Part shown: in pieces, positions 17,702 to 27,122 of the stretch
How the letters are laid out: each line of letters begins with the position of its first letter
Position numbering within the stretch: the stretch's first letter is position 1
Assembly: GCA_013287965.1 (NCBI GenBank)
Contig: JABDCU010000005.1
Span: forward strand, 33,848 to 81,348
DNA length: 47,501 bases
From: Candidatus Omnitrophota bacterium
GTDB taxonomy: Bacteria > Omnitrophota > Gorgyraeia > Zapsychrales > Fredricksoniimonadaceae
Reading direction: 5' to 3'
Notes under the pieces: model-generated
Told to the model about the DNA's origin: nothing
Databases searched by the model: none
Seen by the model: the letters and a program-made list of their open reading frames with translations, nothing else
Program-made: the position numbers and the translations under genes

Positions 17702-18579
17702 TATGACTCCTCCAATGCCAGCCGCATTTTTGTTAAAGTCGCTTCATCCAATCCGCTTTTCCAATGCCATTTATAATCGCCCTCGGCAAAGCCAAGGCCC
17801 CTGGCTTTGAGGGTATGGCAAATAATGGCTGAAGGTTTGTCACTTGAAAAAGGCAGGCTCTTGAACATTTTGCGCAAGGCAGCCACATCGTGGCCATCCA
17901 CTTCCTTTGTTTCAAATCCAAAACTTTCCCATTTATCCTTGAGGGGCTCGAGGTCCAGGATGTCCTTTGTCCGACCGGTGATCTGGCATTTATTGCAGTC
18001 AATGATGGCGGTCAAATGGGAGAGTTTATGTTTGGCCGCGCTCAAAGCCCCTTCCCATATGGAGCCTTCAGCTAATTCTCCGTCACTAAGGACCGCATAA
18101 ACACGGCTGGGCCTTTTTTGTATCCGGGCGGCAAGGGCCATCCCGATCCCCACTGCAAACCCGTGCCCTAAAGCGCCGGTGGTTGCCTCAACACCCGGGA
18201 CGATATTTTCACAGCACCCGCCTAATCTGGACCCTTCCATCGTATAGGTTTTTATTTCTTCCGGGTCTATAAAACCTTTGTCCGCCAACACCGCGTACAA
18301 AGCCAGACAGCCATGGCCTTTGCTTAAGATAAACCGGTCCCGGTCAGGCCACAGAGGCTCTTGAGGGCGGTAATTCATGATATCATCATAAAGGACGCGT
18401 ACAATTTCAACCAAGGACAAGGCTGACCCCACATGCCCTTTCTTTGTTCCCTCTAACCCCGTAAAGATCAATTGACGAAGATAACGGGACCTCTCGTCCA
18501 TGAGAGCGGCTTTTTCCGCGACATTGGGCCCTTGAGATTGACTGCGCATATTGATCCTTTCTTTAAAATTTAACAACAC
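17701..18579 (-). CDS. Transketolase-like N-terminal (TPP-binding) subunit
   Basis: GHVGSALSLVEIVRVLYD, RFILSKGHGCLALYAVLA, TTGALGHGFAVGIGMA, SDGELAEGSIWEGA...IIDCN. Confidence 0.9.
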   Translation of the reverse strand: MLLNFKERINMRSQSQGPNVAEKAALMDERSRYLRQLIFTGLEGTKKGHVGSALSLVEIVRVLYDDIMNYRPQEPLWPDRDRFILSKGHGCLALYAVLADKGFIDPEEIKTYTMEGSRLGGCCENIVPGVEATTGALGHGFAVGIGMALAARIQKRPSRVYAVLSDGELAEGSIWEGALSAAKHKLSHLTAIIDCNKCQITGRTKDILDLEPLKDKWESFGFETKEVDGHDVAALRKMFKSLPFSSDKPSAIICHTLKARGLGFAEGDYKWHWKSGLDEATLTKMRLALEES

Positions 18580-19612
18580 AGCGTCCGGAAATACCGCTTC
18601 GCATCGCGTCTATGGCTTCATTGATCTGGTCAAATTTAAAAACAGAAGACACTAATTTATCCAAATTCACTACACCTTCTCGATGAAGGGCAAAATACGC
18701 AGGGATGTCCCTTTCAGGAACGATCCCTCCGCCCTGGCTGCCGCGGATGGTCCTCTTGGATAAAATTGATGTCCCATCCACCGGGATCACAGCCCCCTTC
18801 GGCGGGTTGCCGATCATAATGCAATCACCGGGAGCAGAGCTCGTATTGATGCCCGTCTCTATGGCCTTGGGATGTCCCGTTGTAATGATCACTTTAGAAG
18901 CCCCTTTACCGCTGGTCAGATCACGCACCGCTTTAACAGGGTCCCCCTTCGATGGATTGATCGTATGCGTTGCCCCAAATTCTTTGGCTAAAGTAAGTGC
19001 CCGTTCATTAAGATCAACCGCGATCACACAGCGCGGATGGCGCATGCGCGCGGCCTGCACCGCGCAAAGACCAACACCGCCGCATCCATAAATGACCACT
19101 GTATCAAAGGGTTGGATATTCGCCTCATTGATCACCACCCCAACACCTGTTGTGCCCACACAACCCAATAGTGCTGCCACCACCGGATCTGCTTTACGGT
19201 CAACGGGCGTGACACGGTTCTCCGACACGATCGCGTACTCATTGAACGTCGTTACCCAGCCGGCATTTATCCTCTTGCCCTTATAGTAATACAAGGGCGA
19301 GGAGGACTGGATGCCGCTGCCTTTCATCCAATGCAAAACAACAACATCACCTTCCTTGACCTTCGTGACCCCAGGACCGATGTCAAGCACTTCACCACTG
19401 CCTTCATGCCCCAGCAAATGGGGAAGGAACGCATCAGGGCCAGGAGAACCGTTGATCTCCTCAAGCTGCTTGCCACAGATGCCGCTGTAAAAAAGTTTGA
19501 CCGCGACTTGCCCCGGCTGCAGCGGACCTGGAAATTCGATCTCCCTCATAACAAGAGGCTTGTTGTTTTCTTCCAGGATCGCGGCCCGAAAGGTGAACGG
19601 ACATTTAATCAT
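18563..19612 (-). CDS. Zinc-type alcohol dehydrogenase-like (MDR) protein
   Basis: YSGICGKQLEEINGSPGPDAFLPHLLGHEGSGEV; VVIYGCGGVGLCAVQAA. Confidence 0.9.
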   Translation of the reverse strand: MIKCPFTFRAAILEENNKPLVMREIEFPGPLQPGQVAVKLFYSGICGKQLEEINGSPGPDAFLPHLLGHEGSGEVLDIGPGVTKVKEGDVVVLHWMKGSGIQSSSPLYYYKGKRINAGWVTTFNEYAIVSENRVTPVDRKADPVVAALLGCVGTTGVGVVINEANIQPFDTVVIYGCGGVGLCAVQAARMRHPRCVIAVDLNERALTLAKEFGATHTINPSKGDPVKAVRDLTSGKGASKVIITTGHPKAIETGINTSSAPGDCIMIGNPPKGAVIPVDGTSILSKRTIRGSQGGGIVPERDIPAYFALHREGVVNLDKLVSSVFKFDQINEAIDAMRSGISGRCVVKF

Positions 19613-20807
19613 TCAATAACTCCTTGTTTTGCAGCAAAAATTTTGACCCCACCCGTGCCTTAAACACGCGGTTAAACCTGTCCGGCTTATAAAGTCCCCA
19701 GAACCTGCGCTGAAGCTCTTCGTATTCATCATTCGTCTGCCAACAGCCCCTCATGCTTTCTTCTTTTTCGATAATAGCATCAAAGATCTCTTCAGGCGTA
19801 TTATCAACGATCTCAATGCCGTATTCTTTATAGTCCTTCTTCTCCAGGTTCCCCAGCTCGGAATTGATGATCTCCCGGAACTTAAGGAATCTTTTTTCTT
19901 TTATCAGCCACAGTTTCTTAAAAATATTAAAATAATTCGGTGACCAGGCACTGACACCGCTCATGCGGATCATGTTCAATACGACCTGCGGCTTTCTAAA
20001 AAACCTGGCAATATCATCTACTCCGCAAGAGTTCCCAATGTAAAAATGGCATCTTGAGACCAAATAGATATCGGCAAAATCACTGCGCCAGGAGCTCGTC
20101 GCGTAATCAATGACCTGAGGGTGCTTCCAGGAAAAATCTTTTTCCGCCACCCTGCCCATGCGGATGCAATAATACCCGCGCGCCACCAGCTCCTTGATCG
20201 CCGGGACATAGGTGTCTATGTCCGTGTCCCTGTAATTATGGTATTCCCAATTTATCTCCGGCCGTAACGTCTTTAAATAAGCACTGTCCCTGGCGTGAAA
20301 ACAGACGATCCGGCTGCCCGGCACAATGCCCATCTGACGCTGCAGTGCGGCGCCGCGGTCTTCTTCTTTTCCGGTAAAAGACACCAGCGGCGGAGTGTTG
20401 TTGGACAGGCCATAAACGTCCCGGTCAGGATTGGGAGAGTCATGGGAATACTTCGCCAATAGAGGGTTTCTCCAGTTGGCCCATACGATCCAATAAACAA
20501 GATCATGCAAGGGGATCAGTTTTTTCCACATCTTGACCATCTGCCGATTACATTTCCAGGGACGATCAGGATAAAAAATATCAACGGTTTTACAGGGACT
20601 TAAGCCTGCCCTGCGTTCCATTAAATAAACATCAATATTCCCTATGGCATGCCCGATCCTCTCCGGTACCGGGATAAACCTTATCTCAATGAACGGACGG
20701 ATCACCCTCATTAAAACAACTAAAGGGAACGTCAATAAAAAGATCAGCCCCTTGGGTAAAGCCGCACAAAACAACCATTTTAAAACACCCTGTTTTTTAC
20801 TCATCAA
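19605..20807 (-). CDS. TIGR04372-like putative glycosyltransferase, paralogue of 15536..16762
   Basis: CFHARDSAYLKTL...YHNYRDTDIDTYVPAIKELVARGYYCIRMGRV...VIDYATSSWRSDFADIYLVSRCHFYIGNSCGVDDIA. Confidence 0.75.
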   Translation of the reverse strand: MMSKKQGVLKWLFCAALPKGLIFLLTFPLVVLMRVIRPFIEIRFIPVPERIGHAIGNIDVYLMERRAGLSPCKTVDIFYPDRPWKCNRQMVKMWKKLIPLHDLVYWIVWANWRNPLLAKYSHDSPNPDRDVYGLSNNTPPLVSFTGKEEDRGAALQRQMGIVPGSRIVCFHARDSAYLKTLRPEINWEYHNYRDTDIDTYVPAIKELVARGYYCIRMGRVAEKDFSWKHPQVIDYATSSWRSDFADIYLVSRCHFYIGNSCGVDDIARFFRKPQVVLNMIRMSGVSAWSPNYFNIFKKLWLIKEKRFLKFREIINSELGNLEKKDYKEYGIEIVDNTPEEIFDAIIEKEESMRGCWQTNDEYEELQRRFWGLYKPDRFNRVFKARVGSKFLLQNKELLND

Positions 20808-20812
20808 CTTCC

Positions 20813-22846
20813 TTAAACCTTCGCGAATTTCCGGTACATGATCTTTAAGTTCGAACGCTGCAGCACCCTTCCCAGACCGGAAGGCGTGTTTTTATACAGG
20901 TTCATTTGATTGATGATGTGCTTTTTCTGCTCATCATCGTGAAAAAACCTCAATTTGACCGGTTGCGCTGACTTGGGGTAATCATCCGGATTGATATGGA
21001 AACCCTCGGCCTGGATGGCCTCAAAATTATATTTAAAATCAGACACGGCATCAAACTCCACATCCACGAATATATTCCTCTTCCTTAACAGGATAAAAAG
21101 TTTTAACTCCTCCAGATAATTCTCGATACTGGGGCTTAATTTCCCTTTTTGTTCCAGGATCCTTTTTACCGCCGTGAATACCAGCTGTGTGATATCTTCG
21201 AATTCGGTAAATAACAGGGCCCGGTGGATCAAGAGCTCATTGATGCCCAATTCCCCTCCCACGTACCTTCCCACGATCTCGGGCGTCAGGACATAATTGT
21301 TGGCAGCATCAAATGAGTCATAAAGGGGAAGCATGGTCTGGCGCTTGAACTCTTCGATGATCTCAACGATCTTGGGGCTATACAATTCAGCATGGTCTTT
21401 GATGTAAAGCAGGCTGTCGAACCGGGAGATCCCCAACGTCTTGATCAGGGCAAAGACTTCATCAAAGATCGCGTTATTATGGAAGGTCTCGATGATCAGG
21501 TTCATGACCCGGCATTCCAGGTAATCTTCGACGGAAAGTGTCTTGCTGCCGATAATGATCTCTTCGACTTCAGCGACCGGATGTTGTTGGCCGAAAAATT
21601 CATAGATGCCGATGCAGCCGGGGATGATCCTGAATTTCGTAATATACCCGTACTGTTCACGCGTTGCTTTCGTGGCCATGTCCGTCCCTGCCAAGAGCAT
21701 GGCCTGGTACATCCGGACATTATTGACATCATTATCAACCCCGAAACGCAGGCATTCAAAATGCTTGTGCTTTGAATCTCCCGGTAATCCAAGGATGATC
21801 TCGGTATACGTTTTGCCTGTTTTCATTTTATTCCCGAACTCGATGAGCTCTTTATAAGCGTCACTGGAAATATTATTGCGCTTAATGGCTTTTAAGACCT
21901 CCGGGTCCGTTGATTGGATCGCGGCACCCAGCACAAAGCTCCCTTCCAGGACAGAGGCCACATCAATGACCATTTTGGGCTTATTTTTTCCGGCGGAGGC
22001 CCCTATGATGACAGGATACTTGTATTTGATCTTTGTCTCCGCGATCACATTGGCCGTGTCCAGGTCTTCCTTGTACATCGCAAAGTTAAGGTCAGTGATG
22101 ATCAATTCATCCACATTCTTGACGTGCTCGGCAATGTAATAAAGCTCCTTGCGGGTGCGTTCCTTGTCAAAACGGTGTATTTTGCTTTTGATCTGCAGGC
22201 CATCCGCGCAAAAGGTGCAGGAAAAAGGACAGCCGCGGGTGGTTTCGAGCATGGGGATAAGCGTCGCATCAAAAAATTGGTCCAAAACGCCGGTAAGATA
22301 GGGAGAAGGAATGATATTGATGTCATGGATACGTTCTATGGTCCCGAACACCAGTTCATCACCCACCAGGTAAGAGGTGTTTTTAGCGGTAACACGCTGC
22401 TCTTTAAATTTTTTGACATCGAAATGGCAGGATGATAATTGTTTGAGCAGATCAGCAAACCCTAATTCCCCTTCCAATTCGATATAAAAATCCACATTGG
22501 GCCATCGTTTAAAAAATTGGACCTTTTCATCATTAACGATCGGAAAATTGGGCCCTCCCATAACGACCACAAGCTTGGGGTCCCGCGCTTTGGCCAAAGA
22601 AGCCAGTTTGTAGCCGAGAGCGAAGTTCCAGCTGTAATTGGAAAGGCAGAGCATGACCGGCGCTTTCTCTTCTATCGCCCGGGCCAGGTCCGTCGGGAAT
22701 TTAAATAATTTAAAATCGTATTCATGGCCAAAATGCTCCTTGGCATAGCTCACCACAAAGCTGATCCCCAAAGGAAAGCTGGGCGAACTGACCCCTTGGG
22801 CGGTGTGCGATAGGTCGGCAAAATAAATTTTTGGTTTTGACAGCAT
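20813..22846 (-). CDS. B12-binding-domain radical SAM protein
   Basis: N-terminal B12-type Rossmann region (VVVMGGPNFPIV); ETTRGCPFSCTFCADG (CX3CX2C). Start set to MLSKPKIYF rather than 22912. Confidence 0.85.
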   Translation of the reverse strand: MLSKPKIYFADLSHTAQGVSSPSFPLGISFVVSYAKEHFGHEYDFKLFKFPTDLARAIEEKAPVMLCLSNYSWNFALGYKLASLAKARDPKLVVVMGGPNFPIVNDEKVQFFKRWPNVDFYIELEGELGFADLLKQLSSCHFDVKKFKEQRVTAKNTSYLVGDELVFGTIERIHDINIIPSPYLTGVLDQFFDATLIPMLETTRGCPFSCTFCADGLQIKSKIHRFDKERTRKELYYIAEHVKNVDELIITDLNFAMYKEDLDTANVIAETKIKYKYPVIIGASAGKNKPKMVIDVASVLEGSFVLGAAIQSTDPEVLKAIKRNNISSDAYKELIEFGNKMKTGKTYTEIILGLPGDSKHKHFECLRFGVDNDVNNVRMYQAMLLAGTDMATKATREQYGYITKFRIIPGCIGIYEFFGQQHPVAEVEEIIIGSKTLSVEDYLECRVMNLIIETFHNNAIFDEVFALIKTLGISRFDSLLYIKDHAELYSPKIVEIIEEFKRQTMLPLYDSFDAANNYVLTPEIVGRYVGGELGINELLIHRALLFTEFEDITQLVFTAVKRILEQKGKLSPSIENYLEELKLFILLRKRNIFVDVEFDAVSDFKYNFEAIQAEGFHINPDDYPKSAQPVKLRFFHDDEQKKHIINQMNLYKNTPSGLGRVLQRSNLKIMYRKFAKV

Positions 22847-22859
22847 GCTGTCCTTTCTT

Positions 22860-23639
22860 TTACGAACCACCACCGGTAACGGGAACAATGGACGCCGCCG
22901 CGAACCGGGCATGTTCAGAAGCCATAAAAAGGATAAAAGGAATAATATCTTCCAGCTCTCCCAAGCGTCCGATGGGTTGGTGCTCTTTTAAAAGGTTTTC
23001 TTTTCTTCGCAAAAAATCTTCCGGACATTTACGGTTAGCTTCGCTATTCTCATCCCATGTCCCCCCGGCAATTTTGACAATGCTATACTTCACCGCAGAC
23101 ACGACGATCCCGTCTTTCGCCAGTTTCCGGCCTATTGATTGTGTGTACGCATTCAAAAAAGCTTTGGCTGGCCCATAAGTAGCGGCACCCCGGAAATGCT
23201 CTGATGCCGTGGAAGACATATGGACAATACGGCCCCAGCCTTTGGCCTTCATCAGAGGAACAACAATATTATTGATCTCAATGGCAATGCCGATATTTAA
23301 CTTCCAAACTTCCTGCCATTCTTCCATTGATGCAAAATGGTCCCTGATATTCAATGTTCCGCCAAGATTATGGATGACAATATCAAATGCCCCGTCCCGT
23401 TTGACCAAGGCCTGCACGGCCTTGACCGCCGCGCCTTCAGCCATCAAATCTACGGCACAATAATCATGCCCCTTTTCTTGACCGCCCATTTCTTTAAGGA
23501 CATTTTTCAGATCTTTTTCATTACGGGCCACGACCGTGACGCGGCATCCTTCGGCTGCAAAAGCCAGGGCTATGCCCCGCCCCATGCCTCGAGAGGCGGC
23601 TGTGATCAAAACTCTTTTGCCTTTTATGCCCAGCTCCAT
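22860..23639 (-). CDS. Short-chain dehydrogenase/reductase
   Basis: GKRVLITAASRGMGRGIALAFA; HNLGG; YGPAK catalytic motif. Confidence 0.92.
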   Translation of the reverse strand: MELGIKGKRVLITAASRGMGRGIALAFAAEGCRVTVVARNEKDLKNVLKEMGGQEKGHDYCAVDLMAEGAAVKAVQALVKRDGAFDIVIHNLGGTLNIRDHFASMEEWQEVWKLNIGIAIEINNIVVPLMKAKGWGRIVHMSSTASEHFRGAATYGPAKAFLNAYTQSIGRKLAKDGIVVSAVKYSIVKIAGGTWDENSEANRKCPEDFLRRKENLLKEHQPIGRLGELEDIIPFILFMASEHARFAAASIVPVTGGGS

Positions 23640-23648
23640 ATCATCCCC

Positions 23649-24698
23649 TTATTTCTTTACCGAATTTCCCATCTTAATGATCACACGACCGCTTATGCCC
23701 GCTCGCACCTTATCCAATGCCGCATTGATCTGGTCCAACGGAAATTCATCGGTGATCAAACCCTCTAATGTCATCTTCCCTGCCTGGCACAGCGCCACAT
23801 AACGCGGGATATCCAGATGCGGCTGGCTGCTTCCCCCATGGGACCCTTTTAAGATCTTGTTAAAATGCAAGGGCAAGGAATAAATAGAAATGTTGTCACC
23901 CTTGCGCGGCACACCGACCAAAATAGTTTTTCCGTCGGGATGGGTCAACTCATAGGCAAGCTCAATGACCCGGGCATTACCGGTGGTGTCGATCACCACA
24001 TCAGCACCGGCCTTGGCAACAAATTGTTTTATCCACTCAGCAACCCCCGGCGTCTTTTTTGAATTTAACACATGGGTGGCGCCGAATTTTTTGGCCATCT
24101 CTAATTTTTCATCAAAAAGATCAATGGCAATGATCGGATTAGCCGAGACCATGGCCGCGGCCTGGACAATATTAAGCCCCACCCCGCCGACACCAAAAAT
24201 AACCACGGATTGCCCGACCTTGACATGGGCATCGTTATTGACCACTCCCATGGCCGTGGTCACGGCGCACCCGAATAAGGGGGCGATGCGCAGATCAAAA
24301 TCCTTAGGGATGGGCGTTAAACGGTTTTCGGAAATGATGGCCTCTTCATTAAACGTTGTCACCCATCCGGAATTGACCTTTCTTCCCTGCCAATCATAAG
24401 AAGGCGTTTCTGATTGAATACCGTTACTGGGGCGCCAATGCATGACAACATGGTCGTCTTTCTTGACCGTTTTTACACCCTGGCCGACATCCACCACGAT
24501 CCCCGAGCCTTCGTGCCCCAAAAGATGCGGCAGGAATTTATCCGGGCCCTTGGCCCCTTCAATTTCATTGATCTGGGCACCGCAGATCCCGCTGTAAAAA
24601 ACTTTTACCCTGACCTGGCCAAAGGAAAGTTGTTGCGGCAAGGAAATGTCCGCCACCACCAAAGGCTTATTCAATTCCGCTAAAATGGCTGCTTTCAT
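23649..24698 (-). CDS. Zinc-type alcohol dehydrogenase-like (MDR) protein, paralogue of 18563..19612
   Basis: YSGICGAQINEIEGAKGPDKFLPHLLGHEGSGIVVDVG; VVIFGVGGVGLNIVQAA. Confidence 0.92.
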   Translation of the reverse strand: MKAAILAELNKPLVVADISLPQQLSFGQVRVKVFYSGICGAQINEIEGAKGPDKFLPHLLGHEGSGIVVDVGQGVKTVKKDDHVVMHWRPSNGIQSETPSYDWQGRKVNSGWVTTFNEEAIISENRLTPIPKDFDLRIAPLFGCAVTTAMGVVNNDAHVKVGQSVVIFGVGGVGLNIVQAAAMVSANPIIAIDLFDEKLEMAKKFGATHVLNSKKTPGVAEWIKQFVAKAGADVVIDTTGNARVIELAYELTHPDGKTILVGVPRKGDNISIYSLPLHFNKILKGSHGGSSQPHLDIPRYVALCQAGKMTLEGLITDEFPLDQINAALDKVRAGISGRVIIKMGNSVKK

Positions 24699-24707
24699 GA
24701 CGTCCTT

Positions 24708-25370
24708 TCATTCGAAATAAATAAATTCATGGTCTCCGGTATAGCCAAATTGTTCATACAGCCACAGCCATTCCTGTTCATCAAAAAGCGATTCGGCGGT
24801 CAAGGCCCAACATTCAAGATTGAACATCTCCAGCTCATTGCGATAACTTTCCACCATGATATACTTTTGCTTGCCCACGCGTTCAATTTCTTTGACTGCT
24901 GCCGCGAGGTCAAAAACACGCAGATTATGCAAACTGCCCAAGGATATGACCAGGTCAAAACTCTTGTCCTTCCATGGATAGGGGTCCTGGGCGCGTTGAC
25001 GATGCAAGGAAGAACGGATGCCTTCCGGCGCATCAGCCAGCCCATGCTTGGAAACATCAAAACCCGTAAGCTCGGCTTGCGGCAATAATAGTCTTAATTC
25101 GTACAATAGGTGCGCCTTGCCGCAGCCCACATCCAATATTTTGGCATTGGGCTTCAAATCATAAATTTTGATCAATTGTTCGGCAACAGGCTTCCACCGG
25201 CCGTCGTATTTATACCCGCCGTAACCGTATTTACGGTCCCCGTCCCAATAATCGAATTCATATTCCTTGGCCTTGATCATGCAATGGACCTTGTCATTCA
25301 TCATGCGTTCGATATAATTACGTTTTGTTTTGCGATGAAGCGGTGTGAAAAGTTCCAGCTTTTTCCCCAT
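24708..25370 (-). CDS. Class I SAM methyltransferase
   Basis: DYWDGDRKYGYGGYKYDGRWKPVAEQL...KILDVGCGKAHLLYEL. Confidence 0.88.
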   Translation of the reverse strand: MGKKLELFTPLHRKTKRNYIERMMNDKVHCMIKAKEYEFDYWDGDRKYGYGGYKYDGRWKPVAEQLIKIYDLKPNAKILDVGCGKAHLLYELRLLLPQAELTGFDVSKHGLADAPEGIRSSLHRQRAQDPYPWKDKSFDLVISLGSLHNLRVFDLAAAVKEIERVGKQKYIMVESYRNELEMFNLECWALTAESLFDEQEWLWLYEQFGYTGDHEFIYFE

Positions 25371-26286
25371 GACTCTCCTTTATGATTGAAATAATTTTTG
25401 CCGCGTTGATCCCGTAATAATTCATCAGTGTTTCCTGGGAACCATATTGGTCCGGGAAAACATCAGGAATTCCTATACGTTTAAAACGTTTCGACGGGCT
25501 GAAGTTTGCCTCGGCGATCATTTCCGCGACAGCAGAACCTAACCCGCCCATGAGGGTATGCTCCTCAATGGTGACCACCACCGGTACTGAAGCGATATGT
25601 CCCAAGATCGTTTTTTGATCTAAAGGTTTGAGTGTCGGGACATGCAGGACAGCAGCTTCAATCCCTTCCTCATGCAGTTGCCCGGCAGCGTCAAGCGCGT
25701 GTTTTAAGGTGATCCCTGTTGTAATGACCAAAGCGTCCTTGCCTGCACGCATAGGAAAAACCTTGCCTATTTCAAAAGGCATTTGGTCATCTGTCACAAC
25801 CGGATCGCCTCCTTTGGCAATGCGTATATAGATCGGTCCTTGATGATCCAAACTTTTATCCATCAGCCGTTTCATCTCTTCTGCGTCCGCTGGAGCGACA
25901 ATGGTCATGTGAGGGATGGCCCGCAAGATCGCCATGTCCTCAATGGCCTCATGCGTGGGCCCCAGCGGCGCGTACACCAGGCCTCCGCCGCTGCCTAATA
26001 AACGGACATTCAGCTTATGCAGGCACAGGTCAACGACGATCTGTTCAAAACAACGCCGTGTCAAAAATGTGGCGATCGTATTGATATACGGGACCTTTCC
26101 TTCCATGGCCAGTCCCGCGGCCATGCCGATAATATTGGCCTCGCTGATGCCTTCCATCAAAAAACGCTCCGGCATCTCCTCCTTAAATTTCTGCAAGGTA
26201 CCGATACCTAAATCCGAGCCGATAAAAAGGACACGTTTGTCTTTTTGGGCCAGCTCATAGACCTTTTCCATACAGCTCTGGCGCAT
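25318..26286 (-). CDS. Transketolase-like C-terminal subunit
   Basis: VLFIGSDLGIGTLQKFKEEMPERFLMEGISEANIIGMAAGLAMEG; TIEEHTLMGGLGSAVAE. Confidence 0.9.
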   Translation of the reverse strand: MRQSCMEKVYELAQKDKRVLFIGSDLGIGTLQKFKEEMPERFLMEGISEANIIGMAAGLAMEGKVPYINTIATFLTRRCFEQIVVDLCLHKLNVRLLGSGGGLVYAPLGPTHEAIEDMAILRAIPHMTIVAPADAEEMKRLMDKSLDHQGPIYIRIAKGGDPVVTDDQMPFEIGKVFPMRAGKDALVITTGITLKHALDAAGQLHEEGIEAAVLHVPTLKPLDQKTILGHIASVPVVVTIEEHTLMGGLGSAVAEMIAEANFSPSKRFKRIGIPDVFPDQYGSQETLMNYYGINAAKIISIIKESHGEKAGTFHTASSQNKT

Positions 26287-26291
26287 ATTAT

Positions 26292-27122
26292 TTACTCCAA
26301 CTCTTTCAACATGGCATCGAGTTCTTCTTTGTTTAACTTATTCTTATGGTGCCACTTTAAATTATTCTCAACAAAGCTTATCCCTTTTCCTTTGACGGTG
26401 TGGCCAATGACCACGGTCGGTTTATCGGGGTCAAGGCAAGGCGCGCAAAATGCTTTTCTTAGACCGGCGATATCATGGCCATCGGCCTCAAGGACTGAAA
26501 AGCCGAACGCCTGCCATTTCTGCACGAACGGTTCCAAGTCCAATACTTCCTTTGTTGTTGAGTATGATTGGTGTTTATTGTAATCAACAATGACCGTCAG
26601 ATTGCTTAATTGATGCTTGCTGGCCGCCATCGCTGCTTCCCAAACAGAACCTTCATTGCATTCCCCGTCCCCCACGATCACAAAGGTACGGTAAGGCGCT
26701 TTGTCTATTTTGGCGTTCAGGGCCATGCCCACCCCTATCGGCAAGCCATGGCCCAAGCTTCCCGTTGAAGCTTCCACACCGGGGACTTTATGCTCAGGGT
26801 GTCCGCCTAAAAGCCCCGCCGGTTTACAAAATTGCCACATTTCCGCTTCAGGAAAAAATCCTTTGTCCGCAAGGACCGCGTAAAGCGCCAGGCAGCCATG
26901 GCCTTTGCTTAAAATACACCTGTCCCTCAAGGGCCACTTAGGATTTTTCGCGTCATACTTTAAGACGTCATCATATAAAACACGCAGGATCTCGATCAAT
27001 GAAAAAGCAGCACCGACGTGCCCGCGGCCGCATAATTCAAGGACACGGACGATCATCCGCCTTAAATCTTTGGATTTTGGGTCCAACCCCATGGGTTTAT
27101 CAACAATGGTCTTAGTATTCAT
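26292..27122 (-). CDS. Transketolase-like N-terminal (TPP-binding) subunit
   Basis: GHVGAAFSLIEILRVLYD, RCILSKGHGCLALYAVLADKGFF, GDGECNEGSVWEAAMAASKHQLSNLTVIVDYN. Confidence 0.92.
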   Translation of the reverse strand: MNTKTIVDKPMGLDPKSKDLRRMIVRVLELCGRGHVGAAFSLIEILRVLYDDVLKYDAKNPKWPLRDRCILSKGHGCLALYAVLADKGFFPEAEMWQFCKPAGLLGGHPEHKVPGVEASTGSLGHGLPIGVGMALNAKIDKAPYRTFVIVGDGECNEGSVWEAAMAASKHQLSNLTVIVDYNKHQSYSTTKEVLDLEPFVQKWQAFGFSVLEADGHDIAGLRKAFCAPCLDPDKPTVVIGHTVKGKGISFVENNLKWHHKNKLNKEELDAMLKELE

